NCBI RefSeq assembly: GCF_001968985.1
Contig: NZ_MOEN01000003.1
Coordinates: 25,877-89,876, forward strand
Source of the DNA: Desulfurobacterium indicum
GTDB lineage: Bacteria; Aquificota; Aquificia; Desulfurobacteriales; Desulfurobacteriaceae
DNA length: 64,000 nt
Reading direction: 5' to 3'
In this document: positions 36,133 to 45,001 of the stretch, piece after piece
Layout: every line of letters begins with the position of its first letter
How positions within the stretch are numbered: the first letter of the stretch is position 1
Translations under genes and position numbers: made by a program
Notes under the pieces: generated by a model
Told to the model about the DNA's origin: nothing
Database searches by the model: none
Seen by the model: only the letters and a program-made list of their open reading frames with translations

Positions 36133-38009
36133 TATTCACTTTCCCTTTTCAAAATTATTATTTGATTTTGCAAAGTTTTCACCGTTAAATTAAACAACTC
36201 CCTCAATTTGTTGTAATCTTTCGGCGAAATCCTATCTTTTTTTAAAACCATTTCCATGTTGAAATTTATTTTATCATTTTTGTCTCTCTTCCACCATACA
36301 TTAATTGAACCAACATCATTTGAGTATCTGAAATCTTCAGGCATGAAAAACAGAAAATAACCAGAAGGAAGAGAAATCTGAACAGAAGAGCGCTTTATCA
36401 TTCTATAACCTACAACATAAGGGTATTTACGATTTTTAGAAGCCACAAGACCTATAAGCCTAGCATAACAAGGAGCAGGAAGATGAAACAGCATTAAATG
36501 TTTGGTTTTAGTTGTAAACACGGACGTATCTCCTTCAACAGTAAAAAACACACTTTTCTCATCAATATTTTTAAAATTTGAAACTGTAAAATTATCTACG
36601 TCAAAACCCGGCACTACTGAAGCTGCACTGTTTTCTACAAACCTTTCCATCTGTTTTTCGTTCTGCATTGAAAGAAACATCGCCCTTTCTCTATGAGCAT
36701 AAACCCCAGTATAATAAAACTTCATTTTAGCTTGTAACGCACCTGTATTCTTTATCGTAAAATTACCTGAAAATCCTTCAACATTGGAAGAAGGAGGAAA
36801 AACAGGCGTTTTGGCAAGTATAGCTTTTTTACTATCAAGGTCAACAATCAAAACTTTTCTCCCCTGATCCATAGCAGGAAGCTCTCCAAACGGAACAGTA
36901 TCACTTGTAGTATCAAGGAAGAGCCACTTACCCTTCCACCTTATAGCGGCAATTTCATGGTTAAAAGCCGTAGGCATAGGCATGGAAACATCCATATTCG
37001 CAATTCCAGCCGTAGGAATTAAAACAGGATACCCCTTAACTCCGATAACTTTTAGCATAGCTATAAGCAGCGTTGCATGATCTTTACAGTCACCATATCT
37101 GTTCTTTAGAATTGAAGAGGCTGTGTGAGGTTTATAACCGTTTATTCCAAACTCAAGTCCAACATATCTTATATTTTGAGCAACAAAATCATAAATAGCT
37201 CTTATCTTTTCTTCTTCCGTTTTTTTACCTCTTATCACCTGTAAAGTAACCCTTTTTACGAATTCATCAGGCTTAACTGCAGAAGAAGCTAAATTGGAAT
37301 ACCATTTTGCTACTTCATCCCACGATTTAACAGATGTAAAGGCAACTTTCCTGGCAACTTCCTCAAAAGGAGGCATTGCAGGTTCTTCCTGAATAGGAGG
37401 AACGTTTTTCATACAGAAATAATAAACCTCATCATTCCCTTCTCTTCTCTTTTTAGGCTTTAAGGAAAAGTTATACTCCTTATATTTCACTTTTTTACCA
37501 ATTGGAACATAAACTTTAAAAGATGCTTCTTTAACAGGATACGAACTCTGAAAAAAGTTCTCCGTCCAGAACTCATTTTTCATGTAAGGCTTTACAGTAT
37601 CAAGTTCAAAAGCATAGCTTATAATAGCTCCCGGCTTAATAGCAGGCATTGAAATCGTTTGATATTTTAAATCAGAATATATAGGGGCAAAAGCTTGAAA
37701 AGGCGGATAGACAATATTAAAAGCATCTTTAGAAGGCTTGACCTTTTTTCCGTCCGGTAATTCCGTATATGCATAAAGTATTTTTAACTTTTGATGTTCC
37801 GTTGAAAACGGAATGGTAATCTCACCAAAATCGTTTACTCCCTGTCTATTTAGAATCTTTACCGCTTTCTTTTCTACCCATTTCTTTCTGCCGTCAGGAT
37901 AGAATTTAACAATTACCCTATCGTATAGAATCTCTGCACCATAAACAGCTGCTCTGGCATAGGAAGTGAACAAAAAAAGAAGTGAAAACAAAACAAGCAA
38001 AAATCTCAT
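36132..38009 (-). CDS. Exported DUF3857/transglutaminase-like protein
   Basis: A 625-residue secreted protein with signal peptide MRFLLVLFSLLFLFTSYARA. Residues 20-240 are a DUF3857-type beta domain, and the central part has a transglutaminase-like core with Cys in NRYGDCKDHATLLIAML, His in TAFNHEIAAIRWKG and Asp in WLFLDTTSDTVPFG, so a complete triad is seen. The C-terminal region is another DUF3858-like beta domain. Members are widespread and poorly characterised. The start at 38009 has a perfect GGAGGATAGTT ribosome site; a 766-residue reading would extend into selA on the other strand and is rejected. Confidence 0.8.
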   Translation of the reverse strand: MRFLLVLFSLLFLFTSYARAAVYGAEILYDRVIVKFYPDGRKKWVEKKAVKILNRQGVNDFGEITIPFSTEHQKLKILYAYTELPDGKKVKPSKDAFNIVYPPFQAFAPIYSDLKYQTISMPAIKPGAIISYAFELDTVKPYMKNEFWTENFFQSSYPVKEASFKVYVPIGKKVKYKEYNFSLKPKKRREGNDEVYYFCMKNVPPIQEEPAMPPFEEVARKVAFTSVKSWDEVAKWYSNLASSAVKPDEFVKRVTLQVIRGKKTEEEKIRAIYDFVAQNIRYVGLEFGINGYKPHTASSILKNRYGDCKDHATLLIAMLKVIGVKGYPVLIPTAGIANMDVSMPMPTAFNHEIAAIRWKGKWLFLDTTSDTVPFGELPAMDQGRKVLIVDLDSKKAILAKTPVFPPSSNVEGFSGNFTIKNTGALQAKMKFYYTGVYAHRERAMFLSMQNEKQMERFVENSAASVVPGFDVDNFTVSNFKNIDEKSVFFTVEGDTSVFTTKTKHLMLFHLPAPCYARLIGLVASKNRKYPYVVGYRMIKRSSVQISLPSGYFLFFMPEDFRYSNDVGSINVWWKRDKNDKINFNMEMVLKKDRISPKDYNKLRELFNLTVKTLQNQIIILKRESE

Positions 38010-38076
38010 AACTATCCTCCGCAGAAAGTAGATATAACACAAGGTATAATTTAAGAAAACCTCGGGAGAAGTGAAG

Positions 38077-39453
38077 ATGGGAAAAGAACTATTACGAAAA
38101 ATACCTTCTGTCGATAGAGTATTAAAAATGTTCCCCGACGGCAGCAAAGAGACAAAAGAGGCTGTCAGGAAAGGACTCGACAAGCTGAGAAAAGCCATTT
38201 TAGAAAACCAGCTACACGAAATTACCGATGAAATCATTAGAAAATTTATAACTAAGGAAATAGAAAAGGCGAAAAAATTTAACCTCCGAAGGGTTATAAA
38301 CGCAACAGGCGTCATAATCCATACTAACCTTGGGAGGGCTCCTATAGATAACGAAGTTGCAGAACATCTAAAAGAAATAATAACCGGATATTCAAACCTT
38401 GAACTTAACCTTGAAACAGGAAAACGAGGCATACGATATCAAAATGTAAAAGAGCTTCTAAAAGAGCTTACCGATGCCGAGGATGTCTGTGTGGTAAATA
38501 ACAATGCAGCGGCCGTTCTTCTTGTTTTATCGGCACTTGCAGCAGGAAAGGAAGTTATTGTATCAAGAGGAGAACTTATCGAAATAGGCGGTTCATTCAG
38601 AATCCCTGACGTCATGAAACAGAGCGGAGCCATACTGAAAGAGGTGGGAACAACAAACAAAACTCACCTTAAAGATTACGAAGAAGCGATATCTGAAAAT
38701 ACCGGGCTTCTGCTGAAAGTCCATACCAGCAATTACAAGGTGCTGGGATTCACAGAAAGCGTAGATTCAAAACAGCTGGTAGAACTTGGGAGAAAACACG
38801 GCATTCCTGTTTACGAAGACCTCGGTAGTGGCAGTTTCATAGATGTAAGACATTACGGGTTATCATACGAACCAACCGTTCAGAATATTGTAAAAAGTGG
38901 CGTTGACGTTATTTCCTTCAGCGGAGATAAACTTTTAGGTTCTGCCCAGGCAGGAATAATCATAGGAAAAAAAGAACTTATAGAAAAAATCAAAAGACAC
39001 CCTTTAAACAGAGCGTTAAGAATAGATAAAATGACTTTAGCAGTTCTTGAAGCAACACTGAAACTTTACAAAAACGAAGAATACCAGAAAATACCCGTAT
39101 GGCGAATGATTTCAGAGCCTGAAAATTCAATAAAGGCAAGGGCAGAAAAACTTCATAAACTTTTAGCAGAGAAACTTCCTGATACTTTTTCTATTTCCGT
39201 GAATAGAGAAGAAGCTGAGATAGGCGGAGGAGCTCTTCCGCTTGAAACGCTACCTACATTTGTTGTTGAAATTTCGATAAAAGACAAAAGCGAAGAAGCA
39301 TTTTACGAACTGTTAAGGAAAGAAGAACCACCCGTAATAGGAAGGCTAAAAAACGGAAAACTTCTTCTTGATATGAGAACGGTTAAAGAAGAAGAAATAG
39401 AGGTTCTATCAAAATCTGTTTTATCAGTAGCGAAAAAACTCATAGACGGATAA
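38077..39453 (+). CDS. selA: L-seryl-tRNA(Sec) selenium transferase
   Basis: A 458-residue PLP enzyme converting Ser-tRNA(Sec) to Sec-tRNA(Sec) with selenophosphate. N-terminal helices (LLRKIPSVDRVLKMFPDGSKE) bind the tRNA; the PLP lysine is in SFSGDKLLGSAQAGIIIG; IGGSFRIPDVMKQSGA and ATGVIIHTNLGRAPI are family blocks. The organism should therefore make selenoproteins. selB, selD and selC are not seen here. ATG 38077 is used (GGGAGAAGTGAAG upstream); a GTG at 38071 is too close to the ribosome site. Confidence 0.97.
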   Translation: MGKELLRKIPSVDRVLKMFPDGSKETKEAVRKGLDKLRKAILENQLHEITDEIIRKFITKEIEKAKKFNLRRVINATGVIIHTNLGRAPIDNEVAEHLKEIITGYSNLELNLETGKRGIRYQNVKELLKELTDAEDVCVVNNNAAAVLLVLSALAAGKEVIVSRGELIEIGGSFRIPDVMKQSGAILKEVGTTNKTHLKDYEEAISENTGLLLKVHTSNYKVLGFTESVDSKQLVELGRKHGIPVYEDLGSGSFIDVRHYGLSYEPTVQNIVKSGVDVISFSGDKLLGSAQAGIIIGKKELIEKIKRHPLNRALRIDKMTLAVLEATLKLYKNEEYQKIPVWRMISEPENSIKARAEKLHKLLAEKLPDTFSISVNREEAEIGGGALPLETLPTFVVEISIKDKSEEAFYELLRKEEPPVIGRLKNGKLLLDMRTVKEEEIEVLSKSVLSVAKKLIDG

Positions 39454-39458
39454 AAAGG

Positions 39459-39482
39459 AAGGCCGCCTGAGCGGCGGCCCTT
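39459..39482. terminator. GC-rich hairpin after selA
   Basis: GGCCGCC, TGAGC and GGCGGCC form a 7-bp all-GC stem just past the selA stop. On the plus strand it is followed by TTT only; on the minus strand by TTCCTTTTTA, so it can serve both converging transcripts. Confidence 0.65.
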
Positions 39483-39489
39483 TCATCTT

Positions 39490-39514
39490 GGGGAGGAGGG
39501 AGGGGGATAGGGGG
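39490..39514 (+). other. Potential G-quadruplex motif
   Basis: Four G runs of 4, 3, 5 and 5 are spaced by short A-rich loops in the selA 3' region on the plus strand, within an otherwise AT-rich genome. The remainder of the 169-bp gap (39515-39622) is AT-rich and carries the hairpin at 39560-39580. Confidence 0.55.
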
Positions 39515-39559
39515 TTGTCACTATTAATAATAGTTCCCAACTAGCCTTTGTCAAGTGCA

Positions 39560-39584
39560 AAATTACAACTTTTGTAATTTTTTG
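39560..39584 (+). terminator. AT-rich hairpin with T tract downstream of selA
   Basis: AAATTACAA, a CTT loop and TTGTAATTT make a perfect 9-bp stem followed by TTT. The stem is AT-rich and may be weak; it could back up the GC-rich hairpin or serve as a binding site. Confidence 0.45.
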
Positions 39585-39622
39585 ATGCAAAGTTCAAAAT
39601 TGAATTACCGTTCTTCACACAA

Positions 39623-40591
39623 TCAGAGAAAAATATGTATAAGTATCACAAGGAAAAAAATCTGAAGCATTGAGGTTACCGCTCCAAACAGCAACGCTTT
39701 TGGTCCCTCTTTTAAAAGTTCTGAAAATTTAACTCTCATCCCGATAGCAGTAATAGCAACCACAAGAAGATACTCACCTACAATTTTGATATATTTAACA
39801 GCCCATATCGGAAGATACCCGGAAGACGCAAGAACACTAAGTGCAAAAAAGCCAATTATGAACATAGGAACTGGAAACTTCTTAACTTTAGTATCACCCT
39901 CATTACCAAATATATAAGAGAAAAGGACAACGAGAACACCTATCATTAAAATTCTAACCATTTTAAAAAGTATGGCAAATCTTGCCGCATCAAGGTTTAA
40001 AAATGTCCCTGCAACCACAACTTGGCCAACTGATTGAAGTCCACCACCTATAAGAGCACCGCTCTTTATAACATCATAATGGAACACTTTTACAGCAAGA
40101 ACAGGCAAAAGGAACATAAGTATTGTCCCCATAAGATTAACAACAGCAACAGGAATACCAACTTCGTCTTCATGAGCTTTTATAACAGGAGCAACAGCTG
40201 CTATGGCTGACGAACCGCAGACAGCATTACCTGTTCCCATAAGAAGAGAAAAGTTTCTTGAAAACCCGAGTAATCGGCCTATTAGATAATTAACCGTTAT
40301 AACAAAAGCAACAAGAATAACTACCATCGCAGCACCTTTAAGACCTATATCAATTAATGCATGAAGATTTAACCCAACACCAAGCAAGGCTATTGCAAGA
40401 GCAAGTATCTTCTGCTCGGAAAATTTAATTCCCGGCTGAAAGGATTTATCCCTGGCAAAAGTATTTCCTACTACTATACCGATAAGTATTGCAAACGTAT
40501 CTGCTCCCAGAGACGGAAAAAGTTTTCCCAAACCAAGAGAAACCAACGCAACAGCAACACAAGCCAACAATCCTTTGAAAATCTCTCTCAT
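39623..40591 (-). CDS. YeiH-family putative sulfate/anion exporter (UPF0324)
   Basis: A 322-residue membrane protein with about ten helices of the YeiH (PSE) family. Family signatures include FAILIGIVVGN near residue 33, GVGLNLHALIDIGLKG, the central GTGNAVCGSSAIAAVAPVI and the later VSVGLQSVGQVV-like GGGLQSVGQVVVAGTFL. The family is proposed to export sulfate or other small anions. The leader of this gene may fold so as to hide its ribosome site (CACCTCC and GGAGGTG, see 40596-40622). Transcribed alone. Confidence 0.9.
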   Translation of the reverse strand: MREIFKGLLACVAVALVSLGLGKLFPSLGADTFAILIGIVVGNTFARDKSFQPGIKFSEQKILALAIALLGVGLNLHALIDIGLKGAAMVVILVAFVITVNYLIGRLLGFSRNFSLLMGTGNAVCGSSAIAAVAPVIKAHEDEVGIPVAVVNLMGTILMFLLPVLAVKVFHYDVIKSGALIGGGLQSVGQVVVAGTFLNLDAARFAILFKMVRILMIGVLVVLFSYIFGNEGDTKVKKFPVPMFIIGFFALSVLASSGYLPIWAVKYIKIVGEYLLVVAITAIGMRVKFSELLKEGPKALLFGAVTSMLQIFFLVILIHIFL

Positions 40592-40595
40592 TTTT

Positions 40596-40622
40596 CACCT
40601 CCTTACACCACTTGGAGGTGGT
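40596..40622 (-). promoter_or_regulatory. Leader hairpin that can mask the yeiH-like ribosome binding site
   Basis: On the minus strand CACCTCC (40620-40614) is the exact complement of the Shine-Dalgarno GGAGGTG (40602-40596), with an 11-nt loop. A second stem, ACCAC with GTGGT (40622-40618 and 40611-40607), uses the same left arm and would leave the ribosome site free. The two stems are mutually exclusive. Confidence 0.45.
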
Positions 40623-40720
40623 AATATGTGTCTTTCTTCCATCTAAGTCAAGAGGTATTGCAAATTTTTCTTAAAAACTTATGAAGCATAATTTTAAATT
40701 AAAAAAGATGTGGAGGGAAA

Positions 40721-41041
40721 ATGAAACTTTTTCTGGATGACATACATTTTCCGCCTAAAGGCTTTAAGTTAATACGCACAGTAAACCAGCTTAAAGACTT
40801 CGTCAAAAAATATGAAGATAAAATAGAGATTCTGGATCTAGATTATGACATGGGAATGAACAGCGTAGATGGCGGAAACGGAATCGATTTCCTGAAATGG
40901 CTGGAAGAAGCCGTTTTTACAGGAAAGCTGAAACTTAACAAAAATTTAAGGATAGTATGCCACTCATCTAACACTGAAAAAAGAATGGAAATGGAAGAGA
41001 TTGCTGCAGGAATAATAGCTTTTTTAAGGAGCCAAAAATGA
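40721..41041 (+). CDS. Cyclic-phosphate-processing receiver (cREC) domain protein
   Basis: A 106-residue receiver-like protein. The conserved acidic pair is in LFLDDIHFPP, the site usually used for phosphorylation is in ILDLDYDMGMN, and IVCHSSNTEKRMEME is the HSxN motif of the cREC family. In that family these residues are thought to process cyclic phosphate nucleotides rather than receive phosphate. Here the protein is a lone domain. It overlaps the archaemetzincin gene by 4 bp (ATGA), so the two are almost certainly co-translated. The ribosome site is GGAGGG. Confidence 0.8.
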   Translation: MKLFLDDIHFPPKGFKLIRTVNQLKDFVKKYEDKIEILDLDYDMGMNSVDGGNGIDFLKWLEEAVFTGKLKLNKNLRIVCHSSNTEKRMEMEEIAAGIIAFLRSQK

Positions 41042-41562
41042 GAATTTGCATTATACCTGAAACAGGAATAGATGAAAGTTTACTTTCATTTCTTGAAGAA
41101 AAGCTATCCAGGATATTCGGCAACGCAAAAGTCAAAACAGGATTTTTGATACCTGAAACGGCTTTCAATTCGTATCGCCAGCAGTTTAACGCGGAAATGG
41201 TGCTTAAATCTCTCCCAATACCGGACAGAAAAAAGTGTAACCTTATCTTAGGAGTAACAGAAAAGGATCTGTTCGCAGACGGACTCAATTTTGTTTTCGG
41301 AATTGCCGAGCCTCTATCCGGAAAAGCCTTAATTTCCACCGCAAGGCTTAAAAACAGCTTTTACGGACTACCGGAAGATAAAGAACTTTTGAAAGTTAGA
41401 ACCTTAAAAGAAGCGGTTCACGAAATCGGCCACCTTTTAGGCCTTCCCCACTGTCCCGATGAACGGTGCGTAATGAGTTTTTCAAATTCCATAACGGATG
41501 TAGATCGTAAAAGTTTCTATTTCTGCCCAAGATGTCTAAAGGTTATCTACTCTGCAATGTGA
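41038..41562 (+). CDS. Archaemetzincin metalloprotease
   Basis: A 174-residue metzincin protease of the archaemetzincin (AmzA) group. The zinc site is VHEIGHLLGLPHC (HExxHxxGxxH plus the following Cys), then CPDERCVM with the Met-turn and FCPRCLK with two more cysteines, the four-Cys arrangement peculiar to archaemetzincins. The family's substrates are unknown. Bacterial members are scattered, so this may have come by transfer from archaea, which cannot be tested here. No signal peptide, hence cytoplasmic. Confidence 0.92.
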   Translation: MRICIIPETGIDESLLSFLEEKLSRIFGNAKVKTGFLIPETAFNSYRQQFNAEMVLKSLPIPDRKKCNLILGVTEKDLFADGLNFVFGIAEPLSGKALISTARLKNSFYGLPEDKELLKVRTLKEAVHEIGHLLGLPHCPDERCVMSFSNSITDVDRKSFYFCPRCLKVIYSAM

Positions 41563-41569
41563 AATACAA

Positions 41570-41598
41570 ATGCAACCAACGTTTTTAAGATGTATAAT
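41570..41598 (+). promoter_or_regulatory. Promoter of gatCA
   Basis: ATGCAA and TATAAT are spaced 17 bp apart, ending 33 bp before the gatC ATG, which has the strong AAGGAGGG ribosome site. The -35 box resembles TTGCAA at the pel promoter. Confidence 0.6.
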
Positions 41599-41630
41599 AC
41601 TATTCCAGTAAAAAAGGAGGGTAAGAATAG

Positions 41631-41921
41631 ATGAGACTGACAAAAGAAGAGGTAAAACATATAGCTCTTCTCTCACGGTTATCCCTTAAAGAAGAAGAGA
41701 TAGAGATGTTTCAGGAACAACTCAGCGACATTCTAACATTCGTCGAAAAACTTAACGAACTCGATACAGAAGGAATAGACCCTAAATTCCAGATTATTCC
41801 GCCGGAAAATGTTTTAAGAGAAGATGTGCCCGGCGTTAGTTTTCCTTATGAAAAGACATTTATGAACGCCCCAGAAACAGATGGAAAACATTTCATCGTT
41901 CCAAAAGTCGTCAAGAAATAA
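41631..41921 (+). CDS. gatC: Asp/Glu-tRNA(Asn/Gln) amidotransferase subunit C
   Basis: A 96-residue GatC, the small subunit that wraps around GatA and helps it join GatB. Family start is RLTKEEVKHIALLSRLSL, with FQEQLSDILTFVEKL in the middle and NVLREDVPG followed by the typical tail ENAPETDG-like MNAPETDGKHFIVPKV. It precedes gatA by 12 bp. gatB is at 681-2141. Confidence 0.96.
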   Translation: MRLTKEEVKHIALLSRLSLKEEEIEMFQEQLSDILTFVEKLNELDTEGIDPKFQIIPPENVLREDVPGVSFPYEKTFMNAPETDGKHFIVPKVVKK

Positions 41922-41933
41922 TGGAGGAGAAGA

Positions 41934-43394
41934 ATGGAATTGATCAATAAATCGTTGAAAGAGCTGTCTGAACTCATAGCCAGAAAAGAGATTAAACCTT
42001 CAGAAATAACGGAAGAGATTCTCAAAAGAATAGAAGAAACAGAAGAAAAACTTAATGCCTACATTACGGTTAATGAAAAAGCAGAAGAAGAGGCAAAGAA
42101 AAAAGACGAAGAATTAACAAAACTGTCAGAAGATGAAATTCCTGTCCTCTTTGGCATTCCAATGTCCATAAAGGACAATATAAACGTCGTAGGTCAAAAA
42201 ATGACCTGTGCTTCAAAAATGTTAAAAGATTTTATAGCACCGTATGATGCAACAGTCATAAAGAAACTAAGGGAAAAGGGAGCAATATTCATCGGTAAAA
42301 ACAATCTTGACGAATTTGCAATGGGTTCATCAACTGAAACTTCATACTTCGGAGTAACCCACAATCCATGGGATCTGGAAAGAGTCCCTGGAGGCTCTTC
42401 AGGAGGCTCGGCGGCCGCCGTAGCAGCCCGCTCAGCAATAGCATCACTCGGCTCTGACACGGGAGGTTCAATAAGACAGCCGTGTTCCCTCTGTGGAGTT
42501 GTGGGAATAAAACCTACATACGGCAGAGTCTCAAGATATGGACTTACAGCATTCGCCTCTTCTCTTGACCAGATAGGTCCCATAACGAAAAATGTGGAAG
42601 ACAACGCATTTCTTCTATCTCTGATATCTGGATTAGATGCAAAAGATGCAACCAGTGCAAAACTTCCCGTTCCGGACTACACAAAAACCTTAGACAACAA
42701 TATTAAAGGTTTAAAAGCTGGACTTCCAAAAGAGTATTTCATAGAAGGTATCGAACCTGAAGTAAAAGAAAAAATAATGGAAACGGTAAAACACCTTGAA
42801 AGCCTCGGCGTTGAAATAGAAGAAATATCCCTTCCTCACACATCTTACGCAGTTGAAACATATTACATAATAGCACCAGCAGAAGCTTCATCAAACTTAG
42901 GCAGATTTGACGGCGTAAGATACACCTATCGGGCAGAAAATTACACAGACCTCGTTGACATGTATTGCAAAACAAGGGCAGAAGGCTTCGGCAATGAAGT
43001 AAAAAGAAGAATAATGATAGGAACCTATACGTTGAGTGCCGGTTATTATGACGCTTACTATCTGAAAGCACAAAAAGTAAGAACTCTCATATATCAAGAC
43101 TTCCAGAAAGCATTTGAAAAGGTAGATTTCATCGTTACTCCTGTCTCACCAACAACAGCATTTAAAATAGGAGAAAAAACAGACGACCCTATTAAGATGT
43201 ATCTGTCAGACATATTTACAATAGCACTTAACCTTGCAGGACTTCCAGGACTTTCCATGCCGTGCGGATTTGACAGTAAAGGGCTTCCCGTAGGAATCCA
43301 ACTTATAGGAAAAGCTTTTGATGAAGAGACGCTTTATGCCGTTGGATACAAACTTGAGAAAGCACTTAATTTAAACAACCTGCCGCAACTTTAA
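41934..43394 (+). CDS. gatA: Asp/Glu-tRNA(Asn/Gln) amidotransferase subunit A
   Basis: A 486-residue amidase-signature glutaminase that releases ammonia from glutamine for the transamidation. The Ser-cisSer-Lys triad is seen as Lys in [12 protein letters not shown], Ser in [14 protein letters not shown] and Ser in [11 protein letters not shown]. The gene converges with the flavoprotein gene, ending 12 bp from its stop, with a palindromic hairpin in between. Confidence 0.97.
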   Translation: MELINKSLKELSELIARKEIKPSEITEEILKRIEETEEKLNAYITVNEKAEEEAKKKDEELTKLSEDEIPVLFGIPMSIKDNINVVGQKMTCASKMLKDFIAPYDATVIKKLREKGAIFIGKNNLDEFAMGSSTETSYFGVTHNPWDLERVPGGSSGGSAAAVAARSAIASLGSDTGGSIRQPCSLCGVVGIKPTYGRVSRYGLTAFASSLDQIGPITKNVEDNAFLLSLISGLDAKDATSAKLPVPDYTKTLDNNIKGLKAGLPKEYFIEGIEPEVKEKIMETVKHLESLGVEIEEISLPHTSYAVETYYIIAPAEASSNLGRFDGVRYTYRAENYTDLVDMYCKTRAEGFGNEVKRRIMIGTYTLSAGYYDAYYLKAQKVRTLIYQDFQKAFEKVDFIVTPVSPTTAFKIGEKTDDPIKMYLSDIFTIALNLAGLPGLSMPCGFDSKGLPVGIQLIGKAFDEETLYAVGYKLEKALNLNNLPQL

Positions 43395-43397
43395 TTC

Positions 43398-43417
43398 GTC
43401 GGGGATTAATCCCCGAC
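43398..43417. terminator. Palindromic hairpin between gatA and the flavoprotein gene
   Basis: GTCGGGGATTAATCCCCGAC is a perfect 20-bp palindrome; the stop codon TAA of the minus-strand flavoprotein lies at its centre. Neither side has a strong T tract, so its efficiency as terminator is uncertain. Confidence 0.55.
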
Positions 43418-45001
43418 AATATACTCCTGAAATATTCTCGGCGTTTTGGCTACGGTTGTTATCCTTAAACTCTTTAATTCCTGATAGTATCTCTCAAGAT
43501 GAGAAAGTGTCTGTTTTCCAGGTTCATTATATTTACGCCTTGCCGCCGCAAGCCCAGCTCTTCTTCCAAACACAAAAATATCAAGAAGAGAATTACCCAT
43601 TAAACGATTTTTGCCGTGAATACCACCAGCAGCTTCACCGGCAACAAAAAGATTCTTAACGGTAGTTTCACCTTTCTCGTCTATCAAGATACCGCCATTC
43701 TGATAGTGAAGTGTCGGATAGACTAAAAGAGGCTGTTTCTCAATATTTATTTTAACCCTCATAAACATTCTAAACAGCGCAGGAAATTTCTTCTTTAAAA
43801 AACCTTTTCCGTATCTTTCCTCTATAACAGGCGTATCAAGCCAGACACCAACTCTTCCTGAAGGTGTTTTTATTCCCTTTCCTTCTTCACACTCCTTTAT
43901 CATAGCAGCTGCAACAACATCCCTTGTTTCAAGTTCGTTAATGAATCTCTCCCCTTTAGAGTTAACGAGATGAGCACCAAGACTTCTAATGGCTTCTGTA
44001 ACTAAAACTCCTACCATGTGATCAGGATAAACTATTCCGGTTGGATGATACTGAAAAGAATCAAGCCCTTCTAGCTTTGCACCTGCTCTGTAAGCCAGGA
44101 CTATCGCATCTCCGGTTGCACCAAAGTTATTTGAAGTTTGAAAACCCTGAATGTGAAGACGACCGGAGCCACCAGTAGCAAGAATCACGGATTTCGCCTT
44201 AACAAGAACAAAACGCTTTCTCTCAAGATCAAACAATATTGCTCCATTACATTCTCCGAATTCATTGGTTGTCAATTCAACTGCCGGCGCAAACTCCAAA
44301 ATTTCTATCTCCGGTCTGTTTCTGATCTCATCCTTTAAAATCTTTATTATGTTAAGTCCGGTATAGTCTCCTATGGAAAGAATTCGAGGAGCTATTGAAC
44401 CACCGGCTTTTTTAGTAAGAAGATTCCCCTTCTCATCTCTATCGAAATTAACACCGAGATCAAGAAGCCATTTAACAATGGAAGGTCCGTCATCAACCAT
44501 AGCCTTAACCAGCTCTCTCCTGCCCTGAAACTTTCCGGCAACCATAGTATCGGCAAAATGTCTGATAGGAGAATCATTCTCAGAAACACTTGCCTGCATT
44601 CCGCCGAGAGCCATTATGGTGTTGGAATTACCGAGCCTCAATTTTGTTGCAAGGATAACTTTTGCACCTGCCGAATGGGCAAAAAGTGCAGCAGTTATTC
44701 CTGCACCGCCTCCGCCAAGAACAAGGACATCTGTTTCAAGATCAGGCTTTTCAAAATTAATTTCTCTATAATCAAAACTGCTGAAAGCCTCAAGGAGATC
44801 AGCAATTTCGTGAACAGTTCTGTCTCCCCTGTTAACTCCTACTCTCAAAGCTCTAAATCCAGAAAGTCTGTAATCGGGATGAAAGGAGGATAATAGTTTT
44901 TCTTTTTTCTTCTCATTCAAAATAGGCAACTGCTGCTTTTCCCTACTTTCCCTTGTCTTTTCAACAAGCTCCATATTTTCAAGAAGATTTTCGGAATACA
45001 T
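43406..45001 (-). CDS. Fumarate reductase/succinate dehydrogenase-like flavoprotein subunit
   Basis: A 531-residue FAD protein of the SDH/FRD/L-aspartate oxidase superfamily. The Rossmann fold is VLVLGGGGAGITAALFAHSAGAKVIL, the substrate/FAD region includes FQYHPTGIVYP, and NGGILIDEKGETTVKNLFVAGEAAGG is the C-terminal FAD signature. It has no membrane segment. It is coupled to the iron-sulfur gene upstream (TAATG overlap), so the pair probably forms a soluble or peripheral enzyme that interconverts fumarate and succinate, perhaps in a reductive TCA cycle. Close relatives include thiol-dependent fumarate reductases; the electron donor is unknown. Confidence 0.82.
   Translation of the reverse strand: MYSENLLENMELVEKTRESREKQQLPILNEKKKEKLLSSFHPDYRLSGFRALRVGVNRGDRTVHEIADLLEAFSSFDYREINFEKPDLETDVLVLGGGGAGITAALFAHSAGAKVILATKLRLGNSNTIMALGGMQASVSENDSPIRHFADTMVAGKFQGRRELVKAMVDDGPSIVKWLLDLGVNFDRDEKGNLLTKKAGGSIAPRILSIGDYTGLNIIKILKDEIRNRPEIEILEFAPAVELTTNEFGECNGAILFDLERKRFVLVKAKSVILATGGSGRLHIQGFQTSNNFGATGDAIVLAYRAGAKLEGLDSFQYHPTGIVYPDHMVGVLVTEAIRSLGAHLVNSKGERFINELETRDVVAAAMIKECEEGKGIKTPSGRVGVWLDTPVIEERYGKGFLKKKFPALFRMFMRVKINIEKQPLLVYPTLHYQNGGILIDEKGETTVKNLFVAGEAAGGIHGKNRLMGNSLLDIFVFGRRAGLAAARRKYNEPGKQTLSHLERYYQELKSLRITTVAKTPRIFQEYIVGD

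Noticed and set aside
38010..38432. N-terminal extension of the DUF3857 protein by 141 residues
   Set aside because: It runs antisense through selA, has no ribosome site, and the true signal peptide with GGAGGATAG begins at 38009.
42194..42604. 136-residue minus-strand frame opposite gatA
   Set aside because: Antisense shadow of the conserved amidase region; no independent evidence.
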